From: Lachnospiraceae bacterium
GTDB lineage: Bacteria; Bacillota; Clostridia; Lachnospirales; Lachnospiraceae
DNA: 64,000 nt
Assembly (NCBI GenBank): GCA_030526245.1
Contig: JAUNDD010000009.1
Span: 1-64,000 of the forward strand
Direction: 5' to 3'
Under the pieces are notes generated by a model. That model was not told the DNA's origin. It did not search any database and saw nothing but the letters and a program-made list of their open reading frames with translations. A program made the translations under genes and the position numbers. Below are positions 1 to 9,134 of the stretch, in pieces; positions within the stretch are counted from its first letter, which is position 1, and each line of letters starts with the position of its first letter.

Positions 1-2
1 AC

Positions 3-107
3 GTTGAGATGATGGGTCTGATCGGTGCTGGTAACAACCCGATGGTTGGTATGACCGTTGCTGTTGCCGTATCTATCGAAGAAGCAGCTAACGCTGGCAA
101 GTTCTGA
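3..107 (+). CDS. GGGtGRT-type protein, C-terminal end (5' part outside window)
   Basis: The reading frame is open from the window edge and encodes 34 residues ending in a TGA stop. It contains VEMMGLIGAGNNPMVG followed by an alanine/valine-rich tail. This resembles the C-terminus of the GGGtGRT protein family, which is common in Clostridia and has no established function. The assignment is from memory of the family tail, because the diagnostic GGGtGRT motif lies outside the window. A strong terminator follows 40 bases downstream, so the gene ends its own transcription unit. Confidence 0.55.
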   Translation, partial: VEMMGLIGAGNNPMVGMTVAVAVSIEEAANAGKF

Positions 108-146
108 TAACGGTTTTTCGGACCAATATTTGATATGGAACTTCAG

Positions 147-192
147 GGTTCCCGTCACGGCAGGTATACCTGTTGCGGCGGGAACCTTTTTT
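147..192 (+). terminator. Rho-independent terminator
   Basis: Stem arms GGTTCCCG and CGGGAACC enclose a loop that holds a smaller CAGGTATACCTG palindrome, and a run of six T follows. It ends the transcript of the partial gene at 3-107. Confidence 0.85.
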
Positions 193-358
193 CATTGGAT
201 TGTGGGAGTACTAAGCAATCCGTAATCCTGATGCTTTAACCTTTATGGGAAGTTTGGCGTGGAATTTCCTACGGGTCTGATGGACGAGGACGAATTTCCG
301 GATGAACGTTGAAATGCGGCAGAGGGATTGAACAAGCTTTGTCTGAGAACAGGAGCAG

Positions 359-910
359 ATGCAGATGCAGAACGTGAGAGAACACTATCACCAGCTGACG
401 AAACAGCTGATCGATAAAGGGCTGACGATTACCACCATGGAGAGCGCCACCTCCGGGCAGATCGCTTCCCTGATCACGGATACGGAAGGATCTTCGGCGG
501 TACTGCCGGGGGCCTTTGTGACCTATTCCAACCGGGCCAAGATCCTGCAGGGGGGAGTGCCGGCAGAGGTGATCGAGACGTATTCGGTGTATTCAGAGGA
601 AACCGCCCGGGCGATGGCGTCCGCCTGCCGCCGGGCCTACGGGACGGATATCGGCGTCGGTGTAACGGGGACCATGGGAAACGTGGACCCGGATAATGCG
701 CAGGATTCTGTGCCCGGAGAGGTATATCTGGCGGTAGAGACCGGGGAAGGAATCTGGTCGAGAAAAATCGTATTGGAGCCCCGGGAGAGCCGGCTGGACT
801 ATAAGCTGGCGGTGGCGGAGGAAGTTTATAAGCTTTTGGAAATGTTGATTGGGCTAAGGGACATTTCTGGAGATGCGGCAGGGGAACATTGCGGGAGTCT
901 TGAAAGATGA
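359..910 (+). CDS. pncC: CinA C-terminal-domain amidohydrolase (PncC-like, nicotinamide-nucleotide amidase)
   Basis: 183 residues, the usual size of a stand-alone CinA C-terminal domain. Family members deamidate nicotinamide mononucleotide to nicotinate mononucleotide in the pyridine nucleotide salvage cycle. Visible family signatures are TMESATSGQIAS near residue 27, PGAFVTYSN near 50, and GVGVTGTMG near 99, the last matching the usual GITGIAGP-type turn. No N-terminal MoaB-like domain is present. Start chosen at 359, where a GGAG lies just upstream; a second in-frame ATG two codons later cannot be excluded. The last 20 residues look like an unconserved tail. It stands alone on this strand; link to NAD turnover is from the family. 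Confidence 0.8.
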   Translation: MQMQNVREHYHQLTKQLIDKGLTITTMESATSGQIASLITDTEGSSAVLPGAFVTYSNRAKILQGGVPAEVIETYSVYSEETARAMASACRRAYGTDIGVGVTGTMGNVDPDNAQDSVPGEVYLAVETGEGIWSRKIVLEPRESRLDYKLAVAEEVYKLLEMLIGLRDISGDAAGEHCGSLER

Positions 911-1264
911 CTGGAAAGCGGAAATGCAGACCGGGAATGAAGACTGAGTGGAGTGACACTGACAAATACCGGAGAATATAGAAGAGAAATATTGAAATAT
1001 AGAAATATGTCAGAAACAGAAGAGGCTTTCTGTGGACCCTGGGGTTCGCGGGAGGTCTCTTTTGTTTTCGTGCGCCTTCAGATTGGATGAGATCAGTCTA
1101 AAGGGGATTTAGAATGAGGACGATATCCGAAAAGCGCCGGATATAAGCACAGATAGTTTGGGGAAATAGCATGTCGAAATGAAAAGTGAAGAACCACACA
1201 GGAAATGGTTGTGAAATATATAACATAAACTCGGAAAATATATTCAAAAAATATACAAAATTCA
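911..1264. other. Intergenic region without recognised gene
   Basis: About 350 bases between the CinA-like gene and the hydrogenase promoter. The left part holds a weak imperfect stem around 1036-1060 followed by a T-rich stretch, possibly a poor terminator. From about 1190 on it becomes strongly AT-rich toward the hydrogenase operon. I looked for the Rex-type TTGTTAA/TTAACAA palindrome expected for redox control and did not find a convincing one. Confidence 0.5.
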
Positions 1265-1293
1265 TATACAAAAAACATATCGCGTGATATAAT
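1265..1293 (+). promoter_or_regulatory. Probable promoter of the hydrogenase operon
   Basis: A perfect TATAAT lies at 1288-1293, inside a long AT-rich tract, about 47 bases before the chosen hydC start. The -35 region is poor: TATACA at 1265-1270 has the correct 17-base spacing but matches the consensus weakly. Confidence 0.45.
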
Positions 1294-1339
1294 CTTGGTG
1301 ATTATCATGTACGGACTATTTTTAAAGGAGGGATTACAA

Positions 1340-1819
1340 ATGCTTGAGCAGTCTTTTTATCAGAAAGCGGACGAGATCATCGCTTTTTATGGTAAAAAAC
1401 CATCATCTCTGATTCCAATCATGCAGGATGTGCAGGCAGTCTACCGGTATCTTCCGGGCGAGCTGCTGACCTATATTGCAGAGCAGATCGGTATCACCGA
1501 GGCAAAGGCGTACAGTGTTGCTACATTCTACGAGAACTTTTCCTTTGAGGCAAAGGGCAAATATGTTATCAAGGTATGCGATGGAACGGCCTGTCATGTG
1601 CGGAAATCGGCCCCGATCCTGGAAGCATTCCATAAGGAGCTGGGACTGAGTGCCAAGAAGCATACTACAGACGACATGCTGTTTACGGTGGAAACGGTTT
1701 CCTGTCTGGGTGCCTGCGGACTTGCTCCGACGGTTATGGTCAATGAGGACGTTCACCCGAAGATGACACCTGAGAAGGTTGTGGAACTGATCCGGGAATT
1801 GAGAGGTGATAACAAATGA
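1340..1819 (+). CDS. hydC: NADH-dependent [FeFe]-hydrogenase subunit, NuoE-like [2Fe-2S] protein
   Basis: 159 residues of the NuoE/HydC thioredoxin-like [2Fe-2S] family. The four cluster cysteines are visible at about residues 80, 85, 122 and 126 (CDGTAC and CLGAC), the standard C-x4-C...C-x3-C pattern. In trimeric hydrogenases this subunit takes part in electron flow between NAD(H) and the H-cluster subunit. The start is set at 1340 because AAAGGAGGG ends 7 bases upstream; the frame stays open to a TTG at 1295 but that would overlap the promoter. It overlaps hydB by 4 bases (ATGA), indicating translational coupling. Confidence 0.9.
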   Translation: MLEQSFYQKADEIIAFYGKKPSSLIPIMQDVQAVYRYLPGELLTYIAEQIGITEAKAYSVATFYENFSFEAKGKYVIKVCDGTACHVRKSAPILEAFHKELGLSAKKHTTDDMLFTVETVSCLGACGLAPTVMVNEDVHPKMTPEKVVELIRELRGDNK

Positions 1820-3699
1820 TCGAGAACAGAGAAGTATTACAGGCCGCAGCTAAGCAGGCCAGAGAAAAGATCGATTCATGTACCTGCCGTATTCTTGTCT
1901 GTTCCGGTACCGGCTGTATCGCCACCGGTTCACAGAAGATTTATGAAGAGTTTTTGAAGATCGCCGGGGACTGCCCGGATCTTGTAATCGATTTCAAACC
2001 GCATGATGAGGATGCCCATACCGTCGGCGTTAAGAAGACGGGATGTCAGGGTGTCTGCGAACTTGGACCGCTGGTTCGTATCCAGAAGGGTGACAAGGTC
2101 GTTCAGTATACCAAGGTTCAGATCGAGGACTGCCAGGAGATCTTTAACCGTACCGTACTGGGAGATGACATCATTGAAAGTCTCCTGTACCGTCAGAATG
2201 GTGTTCCCTATGTAGCACCGGACGAGATCCCGTTTATTGCCAAGCAGACCCGTATCGTTCTGGAAAACTGCGGTAAATATGATGCAGAGTCCTTTGATGA
2301 GTATCTGGCCGGCGGCGGCTTTACCGCTCTGCAGAAGGCTCTCTTTGAGATGACTCCGGCTGAGGTCGTAGACGTTGTGGACCAGTCCGGTCTTCGTGGA
2401 CGAGGAGGCGGCGGCTTCCCCACCGGACGCAAGTGGAAACAGGTTGCCAGACAGCCTGAAAAAGAGCGCTACGTTGTATGTAACGGTGACGAGGGTGACC
2501 CGGGCGCGTTCATGGATGGCTCCGTTATGGAAGGCGATCCCTACAAGCTGATCGAAGGTATGATGCTGGCCGGTTATGCGGTAGGCAGCCAGAATGGTTA
2601 TATTTACGTACGTGCAGAGTATCCGATGTCCGTTGCCAGACTGCGTCACGCCATCAAGGAGATGGAAGACCGCGGCATGCTGGGCGACAACATTCTTGGC
2701 ACGGATTTCTGCTTCCATATGCATATCAACCGTGGTGCCGGTGCTTTCGTTTGTGGTGAGGGCTCCGCTCTGACGGCTTCCATCGAGGGTAACCGTGGTA
2801 TGCCGCGTGTTAAACCGCCTCGTACCGTTGAAAAGGGTCTGTGGGCTAAGCCGACGGTTCTGAACAACGTTGAGACCTATGCAAACGTTCCGAAGATCGT
2901 GCTGCAGGGCGCTGAGTGGTTCCGCAGTATCGGTACGGAGAATTCTCCGGGATGTAAGACCTTCTCCCTGACGGGTGCGATCCAGAATACCGGTCTGATC
3001 GAGGTTCCGATGGGCACCACGCTGCGTGAGATCGTATTTGATATCGGCGGCGGCTTAAAGGATGGCGGCAGCTTCAAGGCTGTACAGACGGGCGGACCGT
3101 CCGGCGGCTGTCTGACAGAGATCCATCTGGACGAACCGCTGGATTTCGAATCCATCAAGAAGTTCGGTTCCATCATCGGTTCCGGTGGTCTGGTCGTTAT
3201 GGACGAGCATACCTGTATGGTTGAGGTAGCCCGTTTCTTCATGAGCTTTACCCAGAGAGAATCCTGCGGTAAGTGTGTTCCCTGCCGTGAGGGTACCAAG
3301 CGTATGCTGGAGATCCTGGAGAAGATCGTATCCGGCAACGGTGAGATGGAAGATCTGGATCGTCTGGAAGAGCTGGCTACCATGGTTAAGAGCATGGCAC
3401 TGTGCGGTCTCGGTAAGAGTGCACCGCTGCCGGTTCTGAGTACACTTCGTTACTTCCGTGATGAGTATGAAGAGCACATCAAGGAGCACAAGTGCCGGGC
3501 TAAGGTCTGCGGAGCGATGCGTAAGTTTGTCATCAATCCGGAATACTGTAAGGGCTGCGGCAAGTGTGCGAAGAACTGTCCGGTCGGCGCGATCACAGGC
3601 GTTCGCAAGGAATGCTATCACATCGATCCGAATGTATGTATCCATTGTCAGGCATGTATGGACGGCTGTGCATTTGATGCTATTTACATGGAATTCTAG
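1816..3699 (+). CDS. hydB: NADH-dependent [FeFe]-hydrogenase, NuoF-like flavoprotein subunit
   Basis: 627 residues. Domains in order: an N-terminal thioredoxin-like [2Fe-2S] domain (cysteines at about 29, 34, 75 and 79), the NuoF core with the glycine-rich FMN/NADH site GLRGRGGGGFPTGRKW near residue 195, a NuoF-type [4Fe-4S] site (ESCGKCVPCREGT near 485 and a later Cys in ALCGLG), and a C-terminal two-cluster ferredoxin (CKGCGKCAKNC and CIHCQACMDGC). This is the layout of HydB/HndC, which binds NAD(H) and FMN and is the site implicated in electron bifurcation in characterised HydABC enzymes. Whether this enzyme bifurcates cannot be read from sequence. Start overlaps hydC by ATGA; hydA follows after 11 bases. 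Confidence 0.93.
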   Translation: MIENREVLQAAAKQAREKIDSCTCRILVCSGTGCIATGSQKIYEEFLKIAGDCPDLVIDFKPHDEDAHTVGVKKTGCQGVCELGPLVRIQKGDKVVQYTKVQIEDCQEIFNRTVLGDDIIESLLYRQNGVPYVAPDEIPFIAKQTRIVLENCGKYDAESFDEYLAGGGFTALQKALFEMTPAEVVDVVDQSGLRGRGGGGFPTGRKWKQVARQPEKERYVVCNGDEGDPGAFMDGSVMEGDPYKLIEGMMLAGYAVGSQNGYIYVRAEYPMSVARLRHAIKEMEDRGMLGDNILGTDFCFHMHINRGAGAFVCGEGSALTASIEGNRGMPRVKPPRTVEKGLWAKPTVLNNVETYANVPKIVLQGAEWFRSIGTENSPGCKTFSLTGAIQNTGLIEVPMGTTLREIVFDIGGGLKDGGSFKAVQTGGPSGGCLTEIHLDEPLDFESIKKFGSIIGSGGLVVMDEHTCMVEVARFFMSFTQRESCGKCVPCREGTKRMLEILEKIVSGNGEMEDLDRLEELATMVKSMALCGLGKSAPLPVLSTLRYFRDEYEEHIKEHKCRAKVCGAMRKFVINPEYCKGCGKCAKNCPVGAITGVRKECYHIDPNVCIHCQACMDGCAFDAIYMEF

Positions 3700-3710
3700 G
3701 AGGTACGATC

Positions 3711-5420
3711 ATGGGAACCATTACAATTGATGGAAGAAAAATAGAGTTTACCAATGAGCGGAACATCCTGACCATTATCCGTAAGGCAGGCATCGATGTT
3801 CCGACCCTGTGCTATCAGGATGACCTGTCCACCTTCGGCGAGTGCCGTCTGTGTACCGTTGAGGATGACAAGGGCAAGCTGTTTGCATCCTGCTCGGAGG
3901 AACCGAGAGACGGTATGGTGATCTACACCAATACCGGCAAACTGAGAAAATACAGAAAGCTGATCATTGAGCTGATGCTGGCTGCACACTGCAGAGACTG
4001 CAACACCTGTCAGAAGAACGGTGAGTGTACCCTGCAGACGCTGGCTCGCCGTTACAATATCACGGATGTTCGCTTCAACGATTATCGTGAGCCCATGGAG
4101 CCGGACTTCAGTTCGCCGTCCATCATCCGTGATCCGGCCAAGTGTGTACTCTGCGGCAACTGTGTACGTGTCTGCGAAGAACTGCAGGGCATTGGTGCCA
4201 TCAACTTCGCACAGCGCGGCTCGGATGCCTGCGTAACACCGGCCTTTGATAAGAAAATTGCTGAGACCGACTGCGTAAACTGCGGACAGTGCCGTGTATA
4301 CTGCCCGACAGGTGCAATCACGATCCGCCACAACCGTACCGAGGTATGGGAGGCACTGGCTGATCCGAATGTACGTGTGATCGCACAGGTAGCTCCGGCT
4401 GTACGTGTGGCTGTTGGCGATGCGTTTGGTCTGGGCAAAGGCAAGAGCGTGATGGGTAAGATCGTAGCTGTGCTGCATCGCATGGGCTTCGATGAAGTAT
4501 ATGACACCACCTTCTCCGCTGACCTTACGATCATGGAAGAGACACAGGAGTTCCTGGACAGGGTGGCTAACGGCGGCAAGCTTCCGCTGCTGACCTCCTG
4601 CTGCCCGGCCTGGGTCAAGTTCGTAGGCGATCACTTCCCGGATTATGTGGACAATGTCAGCACCTGCCGTTCACCGCAGGGTATGCTCTCTGCTGTGACC
4701 AAGGAATACTTCCGTGATCCGGCCAACAATCCGGATGGCAGAAAGACCGTGATGGTATCCATCATGCCGTGTACAGCTAAGAAGATGGAAGCAAATCGTC
4801 CGAACAGCTATACCAAGGGCGAGAAGGATACGGATTACGTTATCACCACCACCGAGCTGATCGATATGATCCGCACCTACGGTGTTCGCTTTGATACCAT
4901 CGAGCCGGAAGCTTCGGACATCCCGTTTGGTTTCGGTTCCGGCGGCGGCGTGATCTTCGGTGTTACCGGCGGTGTTACCGAGGCGGTTATCCGTCGTCTG
5001 GTACCGGGACACGACAAGGAGACCCTGGAGCAGATCGCAGACTGTGGTGTGCGTGAAGAGGGCTACATCCGTGAATTCACGGTTCCGTACAACGGCATCG
5101 ATGTGAAGATCTGTGTAGCCAGCGGTCTGGCCAATGCCCGCAAGGTTATGGAAGATGTACGCAGCGGCGCGAAGGAATATCATCTGATTGAGATCATGGC
5201 CTGCCGTGGCGGTTGTGTCATGGGCGGTGGTCAGCCGAGAATCCTGACGGATCTGCACGACTCCGTAAGAGAAGTAAGAACGCACGGTATCTACCGTGCC
5301 GACAGCAACGCTGTGGTTAAGAAGAGTGATGAGAATCCGATGCTGCAGTCCCTGTACGAAGGCTTCCTGAAGGGCAAGGAACACGAGCTGCTGCATAACC
5401 ACGAGTTCTGCGGTAAATAA
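3711..5420 (+). CDS. hydA: [FeFe]-hydrogenase catalytic subunit
   Basis: 569 residues. Order of domains: plant-type [2Fe-2S] domain (Cys 34, 45, 48, 61), the His-Cys [4Fe-4S] site HCRDCNTCQKNGEC, two ferredoxin-type [4Fe-4S] sites, then the H-cluster domain with L1 TSCCPAW near residue 293, L2 MPCTAKKME near 351 and L3 MACRGGCVMGGGQP near 496. All four H-cluster cysteines are present, so the enzyme should be active in H2 formation or uptake. The protein lacks the C-terminal [2Fe-2S] extension of some HydA proteins. RBS GGAGG lies upstream. The HydE/F/G maturases needed to build the cluster are not in this window. Confidence 0.95.
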   Translation: MGTITIDGRKIEFTNERNILTIIRKAGIDVPTLCYQDDLSTFGECRLCTVEDDKGKLFASCSEEPRDGMVIYTNTGKLRKYRKLIIELMLAAHCRDCNTCQKNGECTLQTLARRYNITDVRFNDYREPMEPDFSSPSIIRDPAKCVLCGNCVRVCEELQGIGAINFAQRGSDACVTPAFDKKIAETDCVNCGQCRVYCPTGAITIRHNRTEVWEALADPNVRVIAQVAPAVRVAVGDAFGLGKGKSVMGKIVAVLHRMGFDEVYDTTFSADLTIMEETQEFLDRVANGGKLPLLTSCCPAWVKFVGDHFPDYVDNVSTCRSPQGMLSAVTKEYFRDPANNPDGRKTVMVSIMPCTAKKMEANRPNSYTKGEKDTDYVITTTELIDMIRTYGVRFDTIEPEASDIPFGFGSGGGVIFGVTGGVTEAVIRRLVPGHDKETLEQIADCGVREEGYIREFTVPYNGIDVKICVASGLANARKVMEDVRSGAKEYHLIEIMACRGGCVMGGGQPRILTDLHDSVREVRTHGIYRADSNAVVKKSDENPMLQSLYEGFLKGKEHELLHNHEFCGK

Positions 5421-5482
5421 ACAGGACGTTGCTTCAAAAGAGCGATGTATAAAACGGGGGAGTGGTCACAGGATCATTCTGG

Positions 5483-5509
5483 GTTACAGTTCACGCAGTG
5501 AAATGTAAC
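5483..5509. repeat. Family-1 repeat, minimal palindrome (copy A)
   Basis: Arms GTTACAGTTCAC and GTGAAATGTAAC around a 3-base centre (GCA), one mismatch. It equals the two ends of the longer family-1 element joined back to back. Flanking 8-mers match only 5/8, so no clear target duplication remains. Confidence 0.75.
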
Positions 5510-5535
5510 CGTCCCGGAAAATGCTGAGGCAAATG

Positions 5536-5567
5536 ACAGCCGTCGACGAAAGTCGGCGGCTGTTTTT
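5536..5567 (+). terminator. Rho-independent terminator of hydCBA
   Basis: A 12-base stem (ACAGCCGTCGAC with one G-U pair) closed by a GAAA tetraloop and followed by five T. It terminates the hydrogenase operon. Confidence 0.9.
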
Positions 5568-5597
5568 GGCGGGTAGGAGTGACCTCTTTGGTTTCGG

Positions 5598-5626
5598 TTG
5601 ACCTTGTCAGGAGGGTATATTACAAT
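5598..5626 (+). promoter_or_regulatory. Promoter of the LRR surface protein gene
   Basis: TTGACC at 5598 and TACAAT at 5621 with exactly 17 bases between them, in a spacer containing a GTATAT stretch. About 80 bases of untranslated leader follow. Confidence 0.65.
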
Positions 5627-5704
5627 ATGTTTACAAAGATGTGAATTTCGTACGGGTTTCGCTTTTTATGGAGACTGACGGGTCGAGAGTCAAGGAGGGG
5701 GAAC

Positions 5705-7975
5705 ATGAAAAGAAGAATGATAGCCTTGTGTCTTGCCATGGGGCTTAGTTTTACGTCTCTGTCCGGTGTGCTGGCAGAAGAAACGTTGACGGATTCGGCT
5801 GCCGTTGCGGTTCCGATTGCGGAGGAAACGCTGGCGGAAGAGGCTGAAGTGACTGAGAATGAAGAAACAGCAGTCTATGCTGAAGAAGCAGATGCACAGG
5901 TACCGGTTTCTTTGGAAGAATCGCCGGAGGATGAGCTGCTTCTTGAGCTGTCCGCAGATCTGGCGGAGGTTCCGGAAGAAGGCTGGGAGGCTGTTTCCGA
6001 GGGCTTTGAGGAAGTACTTCTGGAGGATCTGATCGAGGATCCGGAGGAGGAAGAAGCGCAGCTTGAAGAGGCAGAGCTGGCAACGGGTGAAATCGGAGTG
6101 GGTAAGCCTAATGAACTCGGTTTAGACCTGACTTGGAAGATTACGGGAGATCATGTGCTGTGTATTACTGGTACCGGCACGACCATGAAGGATTTTACAG
6201 ACCTGGAACAGACCCCCTGGGCTTCGTATATAGGTATACAGAAGGTTGATTTGACTCAGGCGAAAAATCTGAAGCATGTGGGCGCGTGGGCTTTTGCCGG
6301 CCTTTCCGAGGTTACGGCAGTTACCTTCCCAGCGAAGACCACCGTTGATTATTCCATCGGCAGCAAGGCATTTTATAAGTGCTCCAAGCTGCAGAAGGTG
6401 GTACTTCCGGCCAAGGACAAGACCGGCGGTCTGGCTAAGATCGAAAACAGTGTGTTCCAGGATTGTAAGGCCCTGACCTCTGTGACGCTTCCGGATACGG
6501 TTACCAGCATCGGCGACAGTGCCTTTAAAAACTGCAGCAAGCTGACTACCGTAAAGCTTCCGGCTGGATTGACAGATCTGAAGGAGCGCGCGTTTGAGAA
6601 TTCCGGTCTGACAGCCATTGTGATCCCGGAGAAGGTGACCGCCATCTCTGCCAGCCTGTTTAAGAACTGCGCCGCACTGAAGACGGTAGCCTTCGGTAAG
6701 AAGGAGACGGTGATCGGTGCCGAAGCCTTCTATGGCTGCAGTGCGCTGACGGCAATGACCATTCCGGATACGGTGATCACCATTGAGGATCAGGCTTTTG
6801 AAAGCTGCAGTGCGCTGACCAATATCGGCCTGGGCAAAGAGCTGACCACCATTGGAATGCAGGCCTTCCAGATGTGTTCTTCCTTAAAGTCCCTTACCAT
6901 TCCGGATAAGGTGAAAACAATCGGAGAACGGGCTTTCTATTACTGTACCGCACTGACGAGTGTGCGGTTTGGTGCGGCCATCCATACCATTGGAAAGCAG
7001 GCCTTTGCAAGCTGTAAAAAGCTCAGTCAGCTGGAGATTCCGCAGGCACTTTCAAAGGTGGAGGAGAATGCCTTCGCAGACTGTTCGGCTCTCTCGGATA
7101 ACGGAGCTGTTCGTTATTCCGGCAATCAGTTTTACAAAAATCTGATCGAGAGCAGTTCGGGAGCGGGCAATGAGGCCCTGTTTAAGGATGCGAAGTGGAC
7201 CTTTGTGGTTAGCCTGTCGACGGCGGTGATCACGCTTCCGAAGGATCCGATCGTATACGATGGCAAGGCAAAGACACCGGCACCGGTGGTGAAGGTTGGC
7301 GTCAAGACGCTGGTCAAGGGAACGGATTACAACGTAAGCTATGCGAACAATACAAATGCCGGAACGGCTACGCTGACCATTACGGGTATCAACGCTTTTT
7401 CCGGCACTGCGACGACGACCTTTAAGATTGAAAAGGCTGCCAATGCGGTCGGTGTTCCCAATTTTACCAAATACTATTCGACCAAGGCGCAGACCTTTAA
7501 GCTGGGAGCCACCTGCAAGGGCGGTGCCACGTTGACCTATATTTCAGACAAGGCCAGTGTGACGGTGGATGCCAGCGGTACGGTAAAGATCAAAGAAAAA
7601 TACATTGGCCTGGCTAAGATTACGGTGACGGCTCCGGAAACTGCAAACTACAAGGCAGCTACCCGGGTGATCACGGTTAAGGTTAAGCCTAAAAAACCGG
7701 TTATTTCGAAGGCATATCGTACAGCATCCACCAAGATCCGTGTTACCTGGACAACGCAGAAAGATATCACGGGATATGAGGTACAGCTGAGTTCAAAGAA
7801 GGATTTCTCCAAATATGTGAAGAAGGCAACCCTGAAGCGGACCACGGCCCGTAAGACCTTCACCGGACTGAAGAAAACGAAGACATATTATGCGCGTATG
7901 CGTTCATACAAGGTGGTGGATGGCACCAAGATCTACTCATCCTGGAGTAAGACAAAGACCATCAAAAAGCTGTAA
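5705..7975 (+). CDS. Secreted BspA-type leucine-rich-repeat protein with Ig-like and fibronectin-III-like C-terminal modules
   Basis: 756 residues. Residues 1-24 are a signal peptide (cleavage around VLA-EE). Residues 25-125 are a very acidic Glu-rich segment. From about 140 to 480 there are tandem BspA-type LRR repeats (about 23 residues; recurrent I/L-P-D/K-x-V-T-x-I and A-F-x-x-C-S-x-L). Residues about 500-580 match an MBG/Ig-like bacterial domain (YDGKAKTPAPVV, YANNTNAGTATLTI), and about 650-756 a FN3-like domain with W and GYEVQL. Such proteins are surface-exposed and often adhesive, but no target can be inferred. I see no LPXTG motif, so anchoring is unclear. RBS AAGGAGGGGG precedes the ATG; gpsA follows after 12 bases. 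Confidence 0.85.
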   Translation: MKRRMIALCLAMGLSFTSLSGVLAEETLTDSAAVAVPIAEETLAEEAEVTENEETAVYAEEADAQVPVSLEESPEDELLLELSADLAEVPEEGWEAVSEGFEEVLLEDLIEDPEEEEAQLEEAELATGEIGVGKPNELGLDLTWKITGDHVLCITGTGTTMKDFTDLEQTPWASYIGIQKVDLTQAKNLKHVGAWAFAGLSEVTAVTFPAKTTVDYSIGSKAFYKCSKLQKVVLPAKDKTGGLAKIENSVFQDCKALTSVTLPDTVTSIGDSAFKNCSKLTTVKLPAGLTDLKERAFENSGLTAIVIPEKVTAISASLFKNCAALKTVAFGKKETVIGAEAFYGCSALTAMTIPDTVITIEDQAFESCSALTNIGLGKELTTIGMQAFQMCSSLKSLTIPDKVKTIGERAFYYCTALTSVRFGAAIHTIGKQAFASCKKLSQLEIPQALSKVEENAFADCSALSDNGAVRYSGNQFYKNLIESSSGAGNEALFKDAKWTFVVSLSTAVITLPKDPIVYDGKAKTPAPVVKVGVKTLVKGTDYNVSYANNTNAGTATLTITGINAFSGTATTTFKIEKAANAVGVPNFTKYYSTKAQTFKLGATCKGGATLTYISDKASVTVDASGTVKIKEKYIGLAKITVTAPETANYKAATRVITVKVKPKKPVISKAYRTASTKIRVTWTTQKDITGYEVQLSSKKDFSKYVKKATLKRTTARKTFTGLKKTKTYYARMRSYKVVDGTKIYSSWSKTKTIKKL

Positions 7976-7987
7976 GGAGATAGAAAC

Positions 7988-9013
7988 ATGGCAAAGATTG
8001 GAATGTTAGGAGCAGGAACCTGGGGAAGTGCACTGGCACGTATGCTGTGCAACAGCGGTCATGAGGTGACGGTATGGTCTGCGATTGAGCGTGAGATTAC
8101 GGAGTTTTCTGCCACCCGGCGTCATCCGAACCTGCCGGATATGGTTTTTCCGGAGGAACTGAAGTTTACCACGGATCTGAAGGAGACCTGTACGGATAAG
8201 GATATTATTACCTTTGCGGTACCTTCCGTGTTTGTGCGCAGTACGGCGGCTGCAGCGGCTGCTTTTATTCCGGATGGTCAGATCATCGTGGATGTGGGCA
8301 AGGGCGTAGAACCGGATACTCTGAAAACGCTGACCGGCGTTATTGAGGAGGAGATCAAGAAGACCGGGGCCCATGACAACATCCGTCTGGTGGCTCTGTC
8401 CGGTCCGACTCACGCTGAGGAGGTGGCCCGGGATCTGCCCACTACCATCGTTTCAGCCTGCGAGGATCTGAAGGCTGCTGAGTTTGTGCAGGATGTGTTT
8501 ACCAACAGCTGCATGCGTGTGTATACCAACGACGATGTGCTGGGCGTAGAGCTGTGCGGTGCGCTGAAGAACATTATTGCACTGGCTTCCGGTATGTCTG
8601 CCGGCCTGGGCTACGGAGATAACACCAAGGCAGCACTGATCACCCGCGGTATGGCGGAGATCATGCGTCTTGGTCTGGCGATGGGCTGCAAGCGGGAGAC
8701 CTTTGCCGGACTGGCCGGTATCGGCGACCTGATCGTAACGGCTACCAGCGTACACAGCCGGAACAACCGGGCCGGCTACCTGATCGGTCAGGGCATGACG
8801 CCGGAAGAGGCCAAGAAGGAAGTTGGCATGGTGGTGGAAGGCATCAATGCGCTGCCGGCAGCTATGGAGCTGTCCGAGAAGTATGGCATTGAGATGCCGC
8901 TGTGTCACGGCGTGCAGGCGATCATCAATGAAGGCGCTTCTCCCAGAGAGGTGGTTCGCCAGCTGATGGAGCGTCCCAGAAAGCCGGAGGCGGAAGCTTC
9001 CTTAAATGTGTAA
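7988..9013 (+). CDS. gpsA: NAD(P)+-dependent glycerol-3-phosphate dehydrogenase
   Basis: 341 residues, standard family length. The N-terminus carries the Rossmann motif GAGTWG (residues 8-13). The conserved GVELCGALKNIIALASG stretch, with the catalytic Lys, and the GLAGIGDLIVT signature are present. The enzyme reduces dihydroxyacetone phosphate to sn-glycerol 3-phosphate, the backbone for phospholipid and teichoic-type polymer synthesis. RBS AAGGAGA. It lies 12 bases after the LRR gene and probably shares its transcript. It complements the pssA-psd lipid genes and the LtaS-like enzyme elsewhere in the window. Confidence 0.95.
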   Translation: MAKIGMLGAGTWGSALARMLCNSGHEVTVWSAIEREITEFSATRRHPNLPDMVFPEELKFTTDLKETCTDKDIITFAVPSVFVRSTAAAAAAFIPDGQIIVDVGKGVEPDTLKTLTGVIEEEIKKTGAHDNIRLVALSGPTHAEEVARDLPTTIVSACEDLKAAEFVQDVFTNSCMRVYTNDDVLGVELCGALKNIIALASGMSAGLGYGDNTKAALITRGMAEIMRLGLAMGCKRETFAGLAGIGDLIVTATSVHSRNNRAGYLIGQGMTPEEAKKEVGMVVEGINALPAAMELSEKYGIEMPLCHGVQAIINEGASPREVVRQLMERPRKPEAEASLNV

Positions 9014-9086
9014 GCACATAGGAGAAAGCAGGTAGCCATTTGCCCGGCAGGGAGAGTGCACTGTAATCCGAGAAAAGAAATACATG

Positions 9087-9133
9087 AAAAGACCCTTCGG
9101 TTTCCATGGTTTGGAAACTGAAGGGTCTTTTTT
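9087..9133. terminator. Bidirectional terminator between gpsA and the deacetylase gene
   Basis: A long stem (AAAAGACCCTTCGGTTTCC with one G-U pair) flanked by A-rich and T-rich tracts, placed between convergent genes, so it can work on both strands. Confidence 0.9.
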
Positions 9134-9134
9134 A

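Noticed and set aside
1093-1308. 71-codon minus-strand frame in the hydrogenase promoter region
   Set aside because: Phe/Ile/Tyr-rich because the region is AT-rich non-coding DNA; it has no RBS and overlaps the promoter.
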